Assembly: GCA_027704905.1 (NCBI GenBank)
Contig: CM051007.1
Coordinates: forward strand, 22,833,812-22,897,811
From: Muraenolepis orangiensis
Lineage: Eukaryota > Chordata > Actinopteri > Gadiformes > Muraenolepididae
Length of the DNA: 64,000 nt
Direction: 5' to 3'
How positions within the stretch are numbered: the stretch's first letter is position 1; each line of letters opens with the position of its first letter. The notes below the pieces were generated by a model. It made no database searches. It worked only from the letters and a program-made list of their open reading frames with translations, and was not told the DNA's origin. The position numbers and the translations under genes are program-made. This document shows, one piece after another, positions 33,370-43,336 of the stretch.

Positions 33370-34260
33370 GTCCAACCCGCAGCGTGTCATACGCTCTGCG
33401 GAGAGAGTGATCGGCTGCAACCTGCCTTCCCTCCAGACCCTACATGACTCCAGGGCCCTGAAGCGGGCCAGAAAGATTATGGAACAGAGCGTCTTCCCCA
33501 CGGCCTCCAGTCTCGTCAATGAGGCCCGCCTTCCCCTCTGAAGACCCCCCCTCCTCCCCCCCCCCCCCCCCCGTCTCTACCCTCCCCCCCCGCTGGACCC
33601 ATCCCTCATACACCCACACATATATTCATACAGAAATATTTATTTATACTTATATTTAGATTTAGATTAAAATGCTAAATTTACACTGGACTTAGTCCGC
33701 TCACTGAATATTTTTGTACATATTGTTTTGCCTTGTATTATTCTTGTCTTGTTCTGTTTTTTCTCGACCCCTCTCACCCAGGCCCAAGTCTCTCTGCACC
33801 TGTCCCCTCCAGCAGGAGAGGGGCTACATATGGATCATTATTTAACTGTCAAAATAAACCGGTTCTACCATCCACATATAGAGGCAGGTAGAGACTAAGT
33901 TTTTTCAAGACTGTCAATACAGATCTTCCCTTTGCTACATACTATATATGTGCTATATACTATATAGCATACACACATATTTATACAAATACCAAATATT
34001 TGTTTCTAGTTTCTGGACCGTATACTTCAAATGTACTCCCACTTATATACTCATATTTATCCCAACTAGTTGTAAATACTGTTGAATTGACCTTTATACA
34101 TTGTATACATTTGTACATACATAGTTTATTGCAGTTTGCAGATTGTATTTGCACAATTTCCGCATGACACTGCCACTTTCATTTCACTGCATATCCTGTA
34201 TGTCTATGTGACAAATAAAAATGTTGAAATCTTGAATCTTGAAAGAGAAATCTTGAAACA
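33370..34260 (+). mobile_element. LINE 3' end with short coding tail and 3'UTR
   Basis: The + strand reads SAERVIGCNLPSLQTLHDSR, KRARKIM and a stop at about 33541. This is the extreme C-terminus of a Rex/jockey-type RT protein. A C-run, a long AT-rich 3'UTR and a terminal ATGTTGAAATCTTGAATCTTG repeat (34220-34255) follow, typical of these LINE tails. Confidence 0.75.
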
Positions 34261-34479
34261 GCGTTGACTGCTACATATGGATGTGGAATATTTCATATTG
34301 AGAACATGCAGTGTGCAGTATTTCATTGATACTATGAGACATTGAGAGGGTGATTACGAAATGGAACTGATTGCATTATTTTAAAATTGTGTTTGTACCT
34401 ACTGTAACACACTTTTTTTTTAATAAGATTATTAATTTGTTCGATTATTTGTAAGAAATAAGCAGGCAAGGGATGCCAC

Positions 34480-34985
34480 TAGCCAGTAACATGGCTGCTT
34501 GCGGGCTCCTCCTGAAGACAAGGAAACAGGGTGATGATGTAACCGTCAGGCAGGCGATACCGCAGTATCAAGTGCCGTACAACTAGACTCAGAGATAGCT
34601 TCCACAGTCAGGCCATCAGGCTGCTGAACAAGGGTGTATAGCATATAACAATGTATATTTTATTACATTGATTTATACATACATATTTTTTTACTTTTAC
34701 TCTATTCTGTTTTATTCTATTTTAATTTATTTTTATCTTATTTTTATAACTGCTGTCTGTCGTCGGGTATTGCACATAATATTTTCACTCATTGCTTTAT
34801 ACTTTATATACTTTTATACTATGTGTAAACTGTGAAGTGACAATAAACTTGACTTGACTTGACTGTCCGGTTTATTGTTAGAGTTTGAATCATTGTGAAC
34901 ATAGCAGATGGTACATGCTAGAGCTCTCTTCCTCGAGTGTGTGTGGTGGTGGCTGTTGTACCCTGTGGGCCTTGATCCCCCAACC
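34480..34985 (+). repeat. R1 repeat, copy v, split by a LINE tail
   Basis: The left part (34480-34540) has GGCTGCTTGCGGGCTCCTCC and GGGTGATGA. The right part (34866-34985) has CCGGTTTATTG, GCAGATGGTACATGCTAGAG, GTGTGGTGGTGG and CCAACCACACACACTCC. The intervening 34541-34865 is a LINE 3' end: a coding remnant with TTRLRDSFHSQAIRLLN-like sequence, then a 3'UTR and an AAACTTGACTTGACTTGACT tail. Confidence 0.8.
34541..34865 (+). mobile_element. LINE 3' end nested in R1
   Basis: About 90 bp of coding remnant ends at a stop near 34640. An AT-rich 3'UTR follows, with AATAAA and a (CTTGA)n tail at 34843-34863. It is a 5'-truncated Rex1/CR1-like insertion. Confidence 0.75.
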
Positions 34986-34989
34986 ACAC

Positions 34990-35249
34990 ACACTCCACAT
35001 CTGGTTTATTTTGTTAAACAAAAACACTTTTTCACTAATGTTAGGGGACAATGGTGTATGTTTCTTTTAAGAGTCAAACATCATAATGTTTCTTGTTCAA
35101 TGCACACAACTTCAGTAAAATACAACATTTGAATGACCTTGGAGGAATGCTGGCTTAAGCCCCACCTCTAGAGAACAGATATTCTTCAGTCATGAGGCAG
35201 CATGAAGAAGCGGCAGACAGAGTTTGAATGTGGCAGAGATCTGGAGAAG
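34990..35249 (+). promoter_or_regulatory. Promoter and untranslated first exon of copy C
   Basis: This block matches 25620-25858 of copy B, down to the donor GAGAAG|GTAAGTCACTGA at 35249/35250. R1 sequence abuts it upstream in both copies, so R1 was there before B and C separated and may contribute regulatory sequence. The first exon is untranslated and splices over 8 kb to the coding exon at 43337. Confidence 0.65.
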
Positions 35250-35639
35250 GTAAGTCACTGAATTTTTTTTAACTTGATTTCAACGTGTGCATCGGTCCCA
35301 CATTATCAGAATGTGGCCCCCTGGCCTAATTTTCCATGTTTTCTTGATTCACTATTGCTTGTCAAATCAAATAATTTCATTCACATTAGATTGTTTAAAA
35401 TAGTTTGATGCTTGAAGTACAATGGATTCACAATACATTAAAGTGGTAACCTTGTATTACTTTTAGAAAGTAAGATAATAATGCACAGGCAGAGATACAA
35501 GTAGTTTTTCCCGACATCAACCTGCAACCAACATTATTTGGAGTACTATCCCCAGATGATTTGACTCTTTAGTCAAGTTGTCGGGTACTGTTACGGTTTT
35601 TCACAAAACATACAATTAAATAGATGATAGCATTGAGTT

Positions 35640-35995
35640 CACCAATATCCAAAAAACAGCACAAATCTTGTGTGTCTTTCAGGAAGTACCAAGTGCGTTA
35701 CAGGTTTCAAATCTACATCTACATAGGAATGTCCTTGGCTTTTCTCCAGCAAGGAAAAAAATTGTCAGGATTTGCAGACTGCCCCCCCTTATCACGTCCC
35801 GCATTCCTGTCACCATTTCCCCAGTAAAGCAGCTGAACATATTGGTTATAAAAGTACTATTTGAAGGAATGGAAGTATCTGACTGCTCTAAACACTCCTC
35901 CAGACACTTTGCCTCTAATTTATTTACAGAGGATATCCCAGTTATAAATACTCCTGGTTTAAAATCAATCAATATGTGATGGCAGTGTTTTCAGT
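35640..35995 (+). other. Unrecognised open segment in the copy C intron 1 insertion
   Basis: The + strand is open at 35668-35979 (103 codons), with CSKHSSRHFASNLFTEDIPV near its end. I do not recognise a domain. It is the leftmost part of about 7.6 kb present in copy C intron 1 and absent from copy B. Confidence 0.2.
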
Positions 35996-36059
35996 TTTTG
36001 TGTGATTTAGAGATTCAAAGATTCAATATTTTGCTGCAAATGGCAATTAACATTGCATA

Positions 36060-37430
36060 GCATCTTCAATCTTGAATGTACAATGAAATGCTTACTCCCC
36101 ATTCTCTCCCGCAGTATGAATTTCCTACAACATTGTAGGTACTGTACTAAACAAAACAATACTATACTATACAAAACAATACTATACTATACTATACCTG
36201 CTGCTCAACGATATGCTCAACAATGTACTATACTTTATACTATACAACACAATAATATAACAATACAATAGATTAAAAAAAGAACAATAAAGTGACTGAT
36301 GAATTGTGCAAAAAACATTTTAAAGTGCCAGTAGTGCAGCAGCATCATGACTACAGTGCAGGATAGTGTAATGTAATATGGGTGAATAATTGTGATGGAG
36401 ATGGCCTTATTCCAACAACTGATCCTAAAGATCTCCTCAATGCATGGAAGTGCTCACCAGATGATTTTCACTTTGATCTTTTGATGATTTTTTGCTGTCC
36501 TCACGACCCTCTGGAACACTTTCCTGTCCTGTGCAGGTGTTGCCATACCACAGAGTGATGCCACTTGTCAGGACGCTCTCTACAGTGCCACGAGAGAAGT
36601 TTACCAGCCACTGTTTGCCTATGTCGCTTTTCTTGAGGCTACAGGGTGTAAAGACGCTAGTGTGCCTTCTTCAGCATGTCCTCCAGGTTGTGGGTCCATG
36701 CCAGCTTGTCGGAGATCTGTTGTCCCAGGAAACGGAGGCAACTGATTATTTCCACCGGTGTCCCATCCAGGCTGATGGTAGAGTGGGTGCCTCTCTGGCT
36801 CCTGAAGTCCATAATGAGCTCCTTAGTCTTTCTGACATTCAGTGCAAGGCTGTTGTACTTGCACCATCATGTCAGCAGGACTACCTCATCTCTGTACTCT
36901 GTTTTGTCGTTGTCGCTTATCAGGCCGATGACTATGGTGTCGTCAGCAAACTTGATAATCCGATTGTTGCTGTGTGTGGCAGTACAGTCATGTGTGTAAA
37001 GAGAGTAAAGCCAGAGTTTGAGGCAGCCTTGGGGTGCTCTGGTGTTGAGGACCAGAGTGGATGAGATATATATATATATTTCAATCTTTACCACGTAAGG
37101 CCTGCCCGTCATGAAGTCCATAATCCAGGTACAGATGGGGGCACCCAGCCCTAAGTCCCTCAGATCAGGACCAGCTTGGCGGGAACTAAGTCAATGAGTC
37201 AATGAACAACAGTCTGACGTAGGTGTCCCTATGTAGGGCTGTGTGTAGTGCCAGGTAGATGGCATTTTCTACTGACCCGATTGGTCTGAATGCAAACGAG
37301 TTGGTCCAGGGAGTCGGGATGGTAATGTTTATGTGTGACATGACCAGTTTCTCCAGGCAGTTCATGGATATGGGTGTTAAAGCCATTGGACCATAATCAT
37401 TGAGGCTCTTTGAAGCACACAGGGACGACA
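36060..37430 (-). pseudogene. Rex/jockey-like LINE RT remnant, copy alpha
   Basis: The minus strand carries RT pieces in several frames: LNDYGPMALTPISMNCLEKL (fingers), FAFRPIGSVENAIYLALHTA, a GRPYVVKI/APQGC area and IIKFADDTIVIGLISDND with the catalytic FADD. It then continues with SLALNVRKTKELIMDFRSQ-like sequence. The 3'UTR (36060-36420) holds the ATGCTTACTCCCCATTC segment common to several LINE tails in this window. Multiple stops make it inactive. Confidence 0.8.
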
Positions 37431-37439
37431 GACTGTTGA

Positions 37440-38450
37440 AGTGTTGATACAAGATATTTATTTGCCATTTGTAACAAGTCAATTGGAACGCTTACTCCCT
37501 TTTCCCTCCCGCAGTATACATCTCCAAAAACAATACCATAAAAATAATATATACAATAAAAATGAACAAAAAAAGGAAAGCAAAGTGATTGAAAGATGGT
37601 ATGAACATCTGTTGAATGTGCAAAAAGATTTTAAAGCATTTAAAGTGCCAGTAGTGCAGCAGAATCATGAATCATACAGTGCAGCACAGTGCAGTAGCTG
37701 TAATGAGTCCAGAAAGTCCAGCAAAATATGTAACTGTAATGTTAATGCTAATGTTAGTGAAAGTGGCAGCACTCCTAGCAGTTCAGTGGGCACACTGCCT
37801 GTGGATAAAAACTATCCTTAAACCTTGTAGTACTTGTACGGATGCTGTGCAACCGGCGACCAGACGGTAGGGGGAAGAAGAGATGGTGCCCAGGGTGGTT
37901 ACAGTCCTTTATGATGGACATGGCCTTCTTCTGACATCTGGTCCTACAGATCTCCTCAATGCATGGAAGTGCACACCCGATGATCTTCGCTGTCGTCCTC
38001 ATGACCCTCTGGATGGCTTTCTTGTCCCGTTCAGTGGTGTTTCCGTACCACACAGTAACGCCACTTGTCAGGACTCTCTACGGTGCCACGGTAGAAGTTC
38101 ACTAGCCACCTCTGGCCTATTCCTTTTTCTGAGGCACCGCAGAGCATAGAGGCGCTGGTGTGCCTTCTTCAGCATGGCCTCCGTGTTGCGGGTCCACGCC
38201 AGGTCATTGGAAATCTGTAGCCCAAGGAAACAGAAGCAGCTGACGACTTCCACCATTGTCCCGGCCAGGCTGATGCTGGAGTGGGTGCCCCGGTGGCTCC
38301 TGAAGTCCACGATGAGCTCCTTAGTCTTGCTGACATTCAGTGCGAGGCTGTTGTCTCTGTACATAATCTCTGTACATCTCTGTACATCTCTGTTGCATTG
38401 TAGATGTCCGTGAACTCAGGAGCCAGCTAGTCAGTGCAAGTCTTGAAGAC
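37440..38450 (-). pseudogene. Rex/jockey-like LINE RT C-terminus, copy beta
   Basis: The minus strand has SLALNVSKTKELIVDFRSHR (38364 down) and LGLQISNDLAW. After a frame change come VWYGNTTERDKKAIQRVM-like sequence, EEICRTRCQKKAMSIIKDC and LPSGRRLHSIRTSTTRFKDS (38053 to 37775). The 3'UTR (37440-37830) again has the ACGCTTACTCCC motif. It is the same family as copy alpha, and the two lie head to tail. Confidence 0.85.
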
Positions 38451-38474
38451 AGGGGATGGAACTCTGTCTGGGAC

Positions 38475-38830
38475 ACATTTGCATTTATGTGAGTAAAATG
38501 TATGTGAGTGCATTTTAAATGTGCATGGACAGTGCAGGTATGTACATGGTAAAGGAGAACTTAGTCCAAAATGTGGATGCTAAACTTGTAGTGATTAAAT
38601 AGCTTAGACCTACTTGAGACCGTTTTTTTTGCACCCCTTACAACTCCACATTCCCAGCACCTAACCCGGTAACATACATCAAGATATTCATTAATGCTCC
38701 AATATGCAGTTCATATATAAATAAAAAGGTACACTGCAACGGCAACATTTAAAACACATTATGGTGATACTTTTCCTTCCAACTGAATTGATCGATCTTT
38801 AAATTCCATGACTAACACTTAACAACATAA
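38475..38830 (+). repeat. Dispersed repeat D1, copy 2
   Basis: Matches 3116-3540 in the same orientation (see that entry). It is flanked on the left by LINE copy beta and on the right by a transposon end. Confidence 0.75.
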
Positions 38831-38831
38831 C

Positions 38832-39005
38832 AGGGGCCGGTTGTTCAAAGGGTGTTTAACTCTTAACGTGTCGTTAAATCAGCTAATCAGTGTTTAACTT
38901 TTAACGCATGGTTAATTGGGTTGTTCAAAGGGTGTTTAGGGTGTCGTTAACTTTAATCACTGGCTGAAGGTGTATTAAACTATGATTAAGACATTTCATG
39001 TGATT
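38832..39005. repeat. DNA-transposon end, Harbinger-like
   Basis: GGGGCCGGTTGTTCAAAGGG, then a second GGGTTGTTCAAAGGGTGTTTA about 85 bp on, plus several GTTTAACTCTTAACG-type motifs. Ends of this kind occur in PIF/Harbinger elements. The opposite end is not found. Confidence 0.4.
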
Positions 39006-39137
39006 CTTGTTTAGGTTTTTCTTAACTTTTTGCTGCTCCACAACATGAATCAACATCGCCGGAGAAGATACAATCAAGAAAGGCAAAAAGCAACATACAA
39101 CATATAAACAACATATACATCGAAATCATTTATATAT

Positions 39138-39378
39138 TGTGGTGACCCATTTGGGACACAGACATTCACTGGACACTGTGAGATGGAGTTACGGCTCCTT
39201 TAAGACAATTCAACCCAGAAGCTTTCTGGGTAATGTTTAGAGCGGGAGATTTGAATGTACCGGTTCTGATACGTTAACATGTCTGACTACTGCCGCTGTT
39301 ATTACTGTTCATTTTGGGGAGTAAACTTTTCGACTCGACAACCTGTCTCCGTCTCCTCGTTTCTACTCACTCCCACAT
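39138..39378 (+). repeat. Gypsy 5' LTR with adjacent primer site
   Basis: Runs from TGTGGTGACCC to CTCACTCCCACA. It is followed at 39380 by TGGTGACCCCGAACG, a gypsy-type primer-binding site. The matching 3' LTR is not present in the window, so this copy is truncated. Confidence 0.75.
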
Positions 39379-39399
39379 TGGTGACCCCGAACGCTGATA

Positions 39400-41460
39400 G
39401 AAATCATGCTCGAAGCAAACAGTAATGCAGCGCCGGCAGGAGTTCCGGCTAACGTCTACGCCGCAGTGATTAAGTTGCCCGAGTTGTGGCAGCACAGGCC
39501 CCGGCCATGGTTCCAATGAAGCCCAGTTCCAACTGAGAGGAATAACCCAGGAAATTGCCAAGCACTACCATGTGGTAGTGGTGTTGGATGCCGTGCCGCA
39601 ACGGCCTGGGCGATGGGGCGGCAAGTACATGGCTCTTAAAACACTCCTTTTAAGAACATTCAAGCTGTCGGAGATGGAGAAGGCGGACCGTCTGAGTTGC
39701 TGGAGAGGATGTTGGCTAGTTTGGGCTTTCCTTTTTACACACATTTTTCTGCGCCAGCTCCCGACGCCCATGCGCACGCGCTAGCCGGCTCCCCACTCTC
39801 CTCCACCAAGGACTACCGCGTGCTGGCTGCTGAGGCCGACAGGATTTTTCTCGCCGGCCGGCAGCATTTTGCGCACGCGCTGCTCCCTGCCCGGACGTCG
39901 GACCCGTCGCTGGAGGACACAGCGGGCGCCACCGCTGCCCATCGCCAATGTGACAATGGACTATGTACTTCCACAACAGATTTGGAGCCATGGCCAAACA
40001 GTGTCGCCCGCCATGCACTTTTATCAACCAGGGAAACTCCAGGGCAGGCACTCGTTAACGGCCAAGAGCGCTGGCGGAGACAGCAGGCTGTTGTTCATAA
40101 CGGACGAATTGTCAGGCCAGTGGCTGCTGGTCGACTCAGGTGCCCAGCGCAGCATCCTCCCTGCATCGGCTGCTGACACCATAGCTGGTGGATACGGGCC
40201 CCCGATGGACGCCGCTAATGGCACACCCATACACACCTACGCTACCAGGTATGTGGAGGTGTGTTTTGGTGAGCGGCATTTGGCTAGGACTTCATCATGA
40301 CCGCGGTGTCGGTTTCCCGCCTTGGCGCAGATTTTTTGTTTGTGTTTAACCTACTCATCGACGCTGTTTCGTTCTCTATGTACTCGTGCATGCCAGGAGG
40401 TGCGGGGACGCGCGGCCTGTCCAACATGCTCGCCGCCGGAGACTCGTATCAACGCCTCCTCTCAGAGTTTCCGGAACTCACCACGCTTACCTTTTAATCA
40501 GTGGCGGCCAAGCACGGAGTAGAGCACCATATCGTCACGGACGGTGCCACGGAATACAGGACTAAGCTCACCATCGCTAAGGGGGAGTTCACTGCCATGG
40601 AGTGTCTTGGCATTGTGCACCGCTTTGACAGCCCGTGGGCCTCCCCCTTGCACATGGTGACGAAGGCTGATGGCAGTTGGCACCCCTGCAGAGATTTCTT
40701 TCAACTGAACAACATCACGACCCTCGACCGGTACCCCGTACCACACATCCAAGATTTTTCAGCCCACCTGGCGGGAACCACCATCGTCTCCAAGGTGAAC
40801 TTGGTGCGTGGCTACCACCAGGTACTGGTCCACCCAAGGGACTTGCCAAAGACAGCAGTCATCACGCCGTTCAGACTCAAGGGGGCGGTACAAACGTTCC
40901 AGCGACTTTTGGACTCTGTGCTGCGAGAAATGCCGTTTTTGTTAGATTATTTAGACGACATTCTCGTAGCCAGAGACTTTGCGGAGGAGCACCTGACACA
41001 CCTCCGGCAGCTGTTTGAGCGGCTCAGCACACATGGGCTAATCGTAAACCCAGCAGAGTGCCAGTTTGGTGTACTGTCCATCGACTTCCTCGGACACCGT
41101 GTCTCGCCAGAGGGAGCCATTCCACTCCCCGCCAGGGTGGATGCCGTGGCCAGTTTCCCGCGCCCCCACACCGTTAAGTCCCTGCAGGAGTTCCTGGTTA
41201 TGGTGAACTTTTATAACAGCGGCTCACCTCATGCGGCCCCTGTACGATGCCCTTCTGGGTCGTTGTCCGTGGCCAGGCTAAGGCTGCGTTTGGCCGCCTA
41301 CAGATGGTCCAGAGAGGACCAGAGGGAACCAGAGAGGTCCAGAGAGGTCCAGAGACGACCAGAGAGGACCAGAGAGGTCCAGAGAGGTCCAGAGAGGTCC
41401 AGAGAGAACCAGAGGTCCAGAGAGGACCAGAGCAGACACATTGTCTCGTGCCCTTTGATT
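39400..41460 (+). pseudogene. Gypsy gag-protease-RT, decayed
   Basis: After the 5' LTR, gag sequence begins near 39404 (MLEANSNAAPAG, KLPELW). It continues across frames as HIFLRQLPTPMRTR and STKDYRVLAAEADRIFLAGR. Aspartic protease follows at about 40080-40300 with LLVDSGAQRSILP (active-site DSG). Reverse transcriptase is open at 40501-41265: HRFDSPWASPLHMVTKADGS, TIVSKVNLVRGYHQV, PFLLDYLDDILVA (catalytic YLDD) and IDFLGHRVSPEGA. RNase H is replaced by a 10-bp repeat tract, and only ADTLSRA of the post-RNase H spacer remains. Integrase is absent. Confidence 0.88.
41303..41435. repeat. 10-bp minisatellite replacing gypsy RNase H
   Basis: About 13 units of CCAGAGAGGT/CCAGAGAGGA with minor variants. 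It lies between the RT end and the RNase H C-terminal motif. The repeat has expanded inside a former coding region, giving apparent Gly-Pro-Glu-Arg repeats in three frames. Confidence 0.95.
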
Positions 41461-41870
41461 TAATGAGCTGTAATGGTTTGTAAATTTTACTTTCCCAGGA
41501 AGCTCAAGTATGTTGGTTGAATGTTTTGTTTGACTCAAACAAACGTGCCCGACATGTTTGCTCTTTGCTCTTCGCTTGTTGCCACCGCTGCTATTTGATA
41601 GTTGCCAGGGGGCAATTTAGTTTTCCTTTTTGCGTAGCTTTGTGTAGCTCCTTTTGATTTGGCATACTTCCACCAGGTCCCTAGGCCTGGATCCTGGTAT
41701 TTTGTATTTGAGTTTATCCTGTGTCTGTATCCTTTGTTTTCCACAAATACACACTGTTATTGCACTTTGACCCCTGTGTTGACGCCGTTCTTGCTCCGGC
41801 ACACACGGGATCCCCCTTTACCCGTTTGTCGAACACCCTTGGACATCGCGGGTTGTAACAACATGTTTCA
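41460..41870. other. Possible LTR, unassigned
   Basis: No coding potential. The right end (ACACCCTTGGACATCGCGGGTTGTAACAACA, split here by position 41850) has the look of an LTR terminus followed by a host join, but I see no partner. Confidence 0.25.
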
Positions 41871-42059
41871 CATAATTGGACTGGTCTGGTGGCCCTGCCT
41901 TTTATTTCCATGCCTTCTACTACTTCTTGTAAATTTTGCACATCTTCATAATTGCAATTACCCAACATTTCATTTTTTTGAAATTTCATTGGTTTGCATG
42001 TCATGGCAACCATTACATTTATTCACATTTTTATCAACTGTATGAAGGTAGTACAATTT

Positions 42060-42265
42060 GCCATACTCATGGATGTCAAACATTGTACCGTCGCTGCTTG
42101 TCATGACACTCTCTCCTTTCCTGAAGATGACCGTGGCTTGTCTCTTTCAGATTTAAGGTGTGTAGGTGCCCCAGAAACCTTGTCTCCCAGAGTCCATACT
42201 TCCTTTCATCTCCGTCGAATACAAGCTGAGACCACATACCGCTCGTCACTCGGTTTGCCATGTTG
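42060..42265 (-). pseudogene. Retrotransposon gag N-terminus (copia-like)
   Basis: The minus strand from 42261 reads MANRVTSGMWSQLVFDGDER, then KYGLWETRFLGHLHTLNLKE. The FDGDExxYxxWExxFLxHL pattern is the start of a copia-type gag (UBN2-like). It is cut after about 60 codons. Confidence 0.55.
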
Positions 42266-42497
42266 CTAACGCAATATCGTGGCTGCTAGCTAAACTTGAC
42301 TTGCTAACCTAGCAAGTCAAGTTAGCCTTTTAGTTTTGGCGTGCTTTTGCCTCGCGCAAACTTCTTCTTCTTGTCTCGTGAACTTCTTCTTCGTATTCTT
42401 GTCTGGGCCCATAACCTGATGAGTCTTTAACTCAGCGGTTTCTTACGTTAGACACAAAAAGACGCGTAATACTTTTTTAGCCGTCCGGCGGATTTAT

Positions 42498-42584
42498 CCT
42501 CAGTCTGTGTGTGTGTCTGTTCATGGGCAAGTTCATGTGACTCACATGAACTTGCTCATGAACAGACACACACAGAGACTGAGG
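42498..42584. repeat. Near-perfect 87-bp palindrome
   Basis: The left arm, CCTCAGTCTGTGTGTGTGTC and on to GTTCATGTGA, is the reverse complement of the right arm at 41 of 43 positions, with almost no spacer. It could extrude a 43-bp cruciform. No similarity between flanks extends beyond the arms. It lies in copy C intron 1, between gag debris and a LINE tail. Confidence 0.9.
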
Positions 42585-42689
42585 CGCGCAAGCCTCACAC
42601 ACTCTTGGTGAAAAACAGGAGACGCAGAGTACGTGGTCTGCGTAGTGACGTCACCTTCTCATATTAACATATTACCGTAAGCACGGTAG

Positions 42690-42875
42690 AAGAAGGTAAC
42701 CGTAGTATACACAGTATAAGCAGTAGGTATGGACGTAAATGGTACAACGTACATGTAAATTCTCTACAGTATTGCATAAAGTATAGTGTTGTTGTTGAAA
42801 TTCATTCTGCGGGAGGGAATGGGGAGTAAGCATTCCATTGTATTTGGCAATTAAAAACATCTTGTATCTTCAATG
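42690..42875 (+). mobile_element. LINE 3' tail
   Basis: Contains GGGAGGGAATGGGGAGTAAG and ends ACATCTTGTATCTTCAA. This is the + strand version of the LINE 3'UTR seen reversed at 36060, 37440 and 46745. Confidence 0.65.
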
Positions 42876-43336
42876 AGCATTTTTGTAGTTTGCACAAATC
42901 CTAAGCATTTCATTGCTACCTGGACACTTGTACTGTGCAGCATGATAAATAAAGCCAAACCCCAGCTACTGTACTGTAGACTCGGTCCGATTCAGGGGTT
43001 TAGTTGATCATTTGGTTCAAACAAATGCCGCGGTCGAGCAGGTGGCTAATCTATCTAAAACCAGATAATGCATATAAATATAAATATATAAATATATTTA
43101 TTCATATTGTTGACAAAGCCTTGTGTCTTATGTGACATATATCTTGTGATGGAAGCCCCTTACGAACATTCCAACATAAAATAATTAATAATTAATTGAC
43201 TGTTTCAAAGGTCCATCTCTATATTGGCCACTGACCACTTAACCTCCCCCACTCGAGAGAGAGAACATTCAACATTCTCCATAATCAACTGAAAACAAAC
43301 CAATTCCATTTTTTTCAGTGCAGCAGCAGGTGAACC

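Noticed and set aside
33102..33447. Overlapping + strand ORFs of about 100 codons
   Set aside because: GC-rich region that opens frames by chance; no domain and overlapping frames of equal quality.
41247..41483. Gly-Pro-Glu-Arg repeat protein
   Set aside because: Readable in more than one frame because of the 10-bp minisatellite; it lies within a dead gypsy element.
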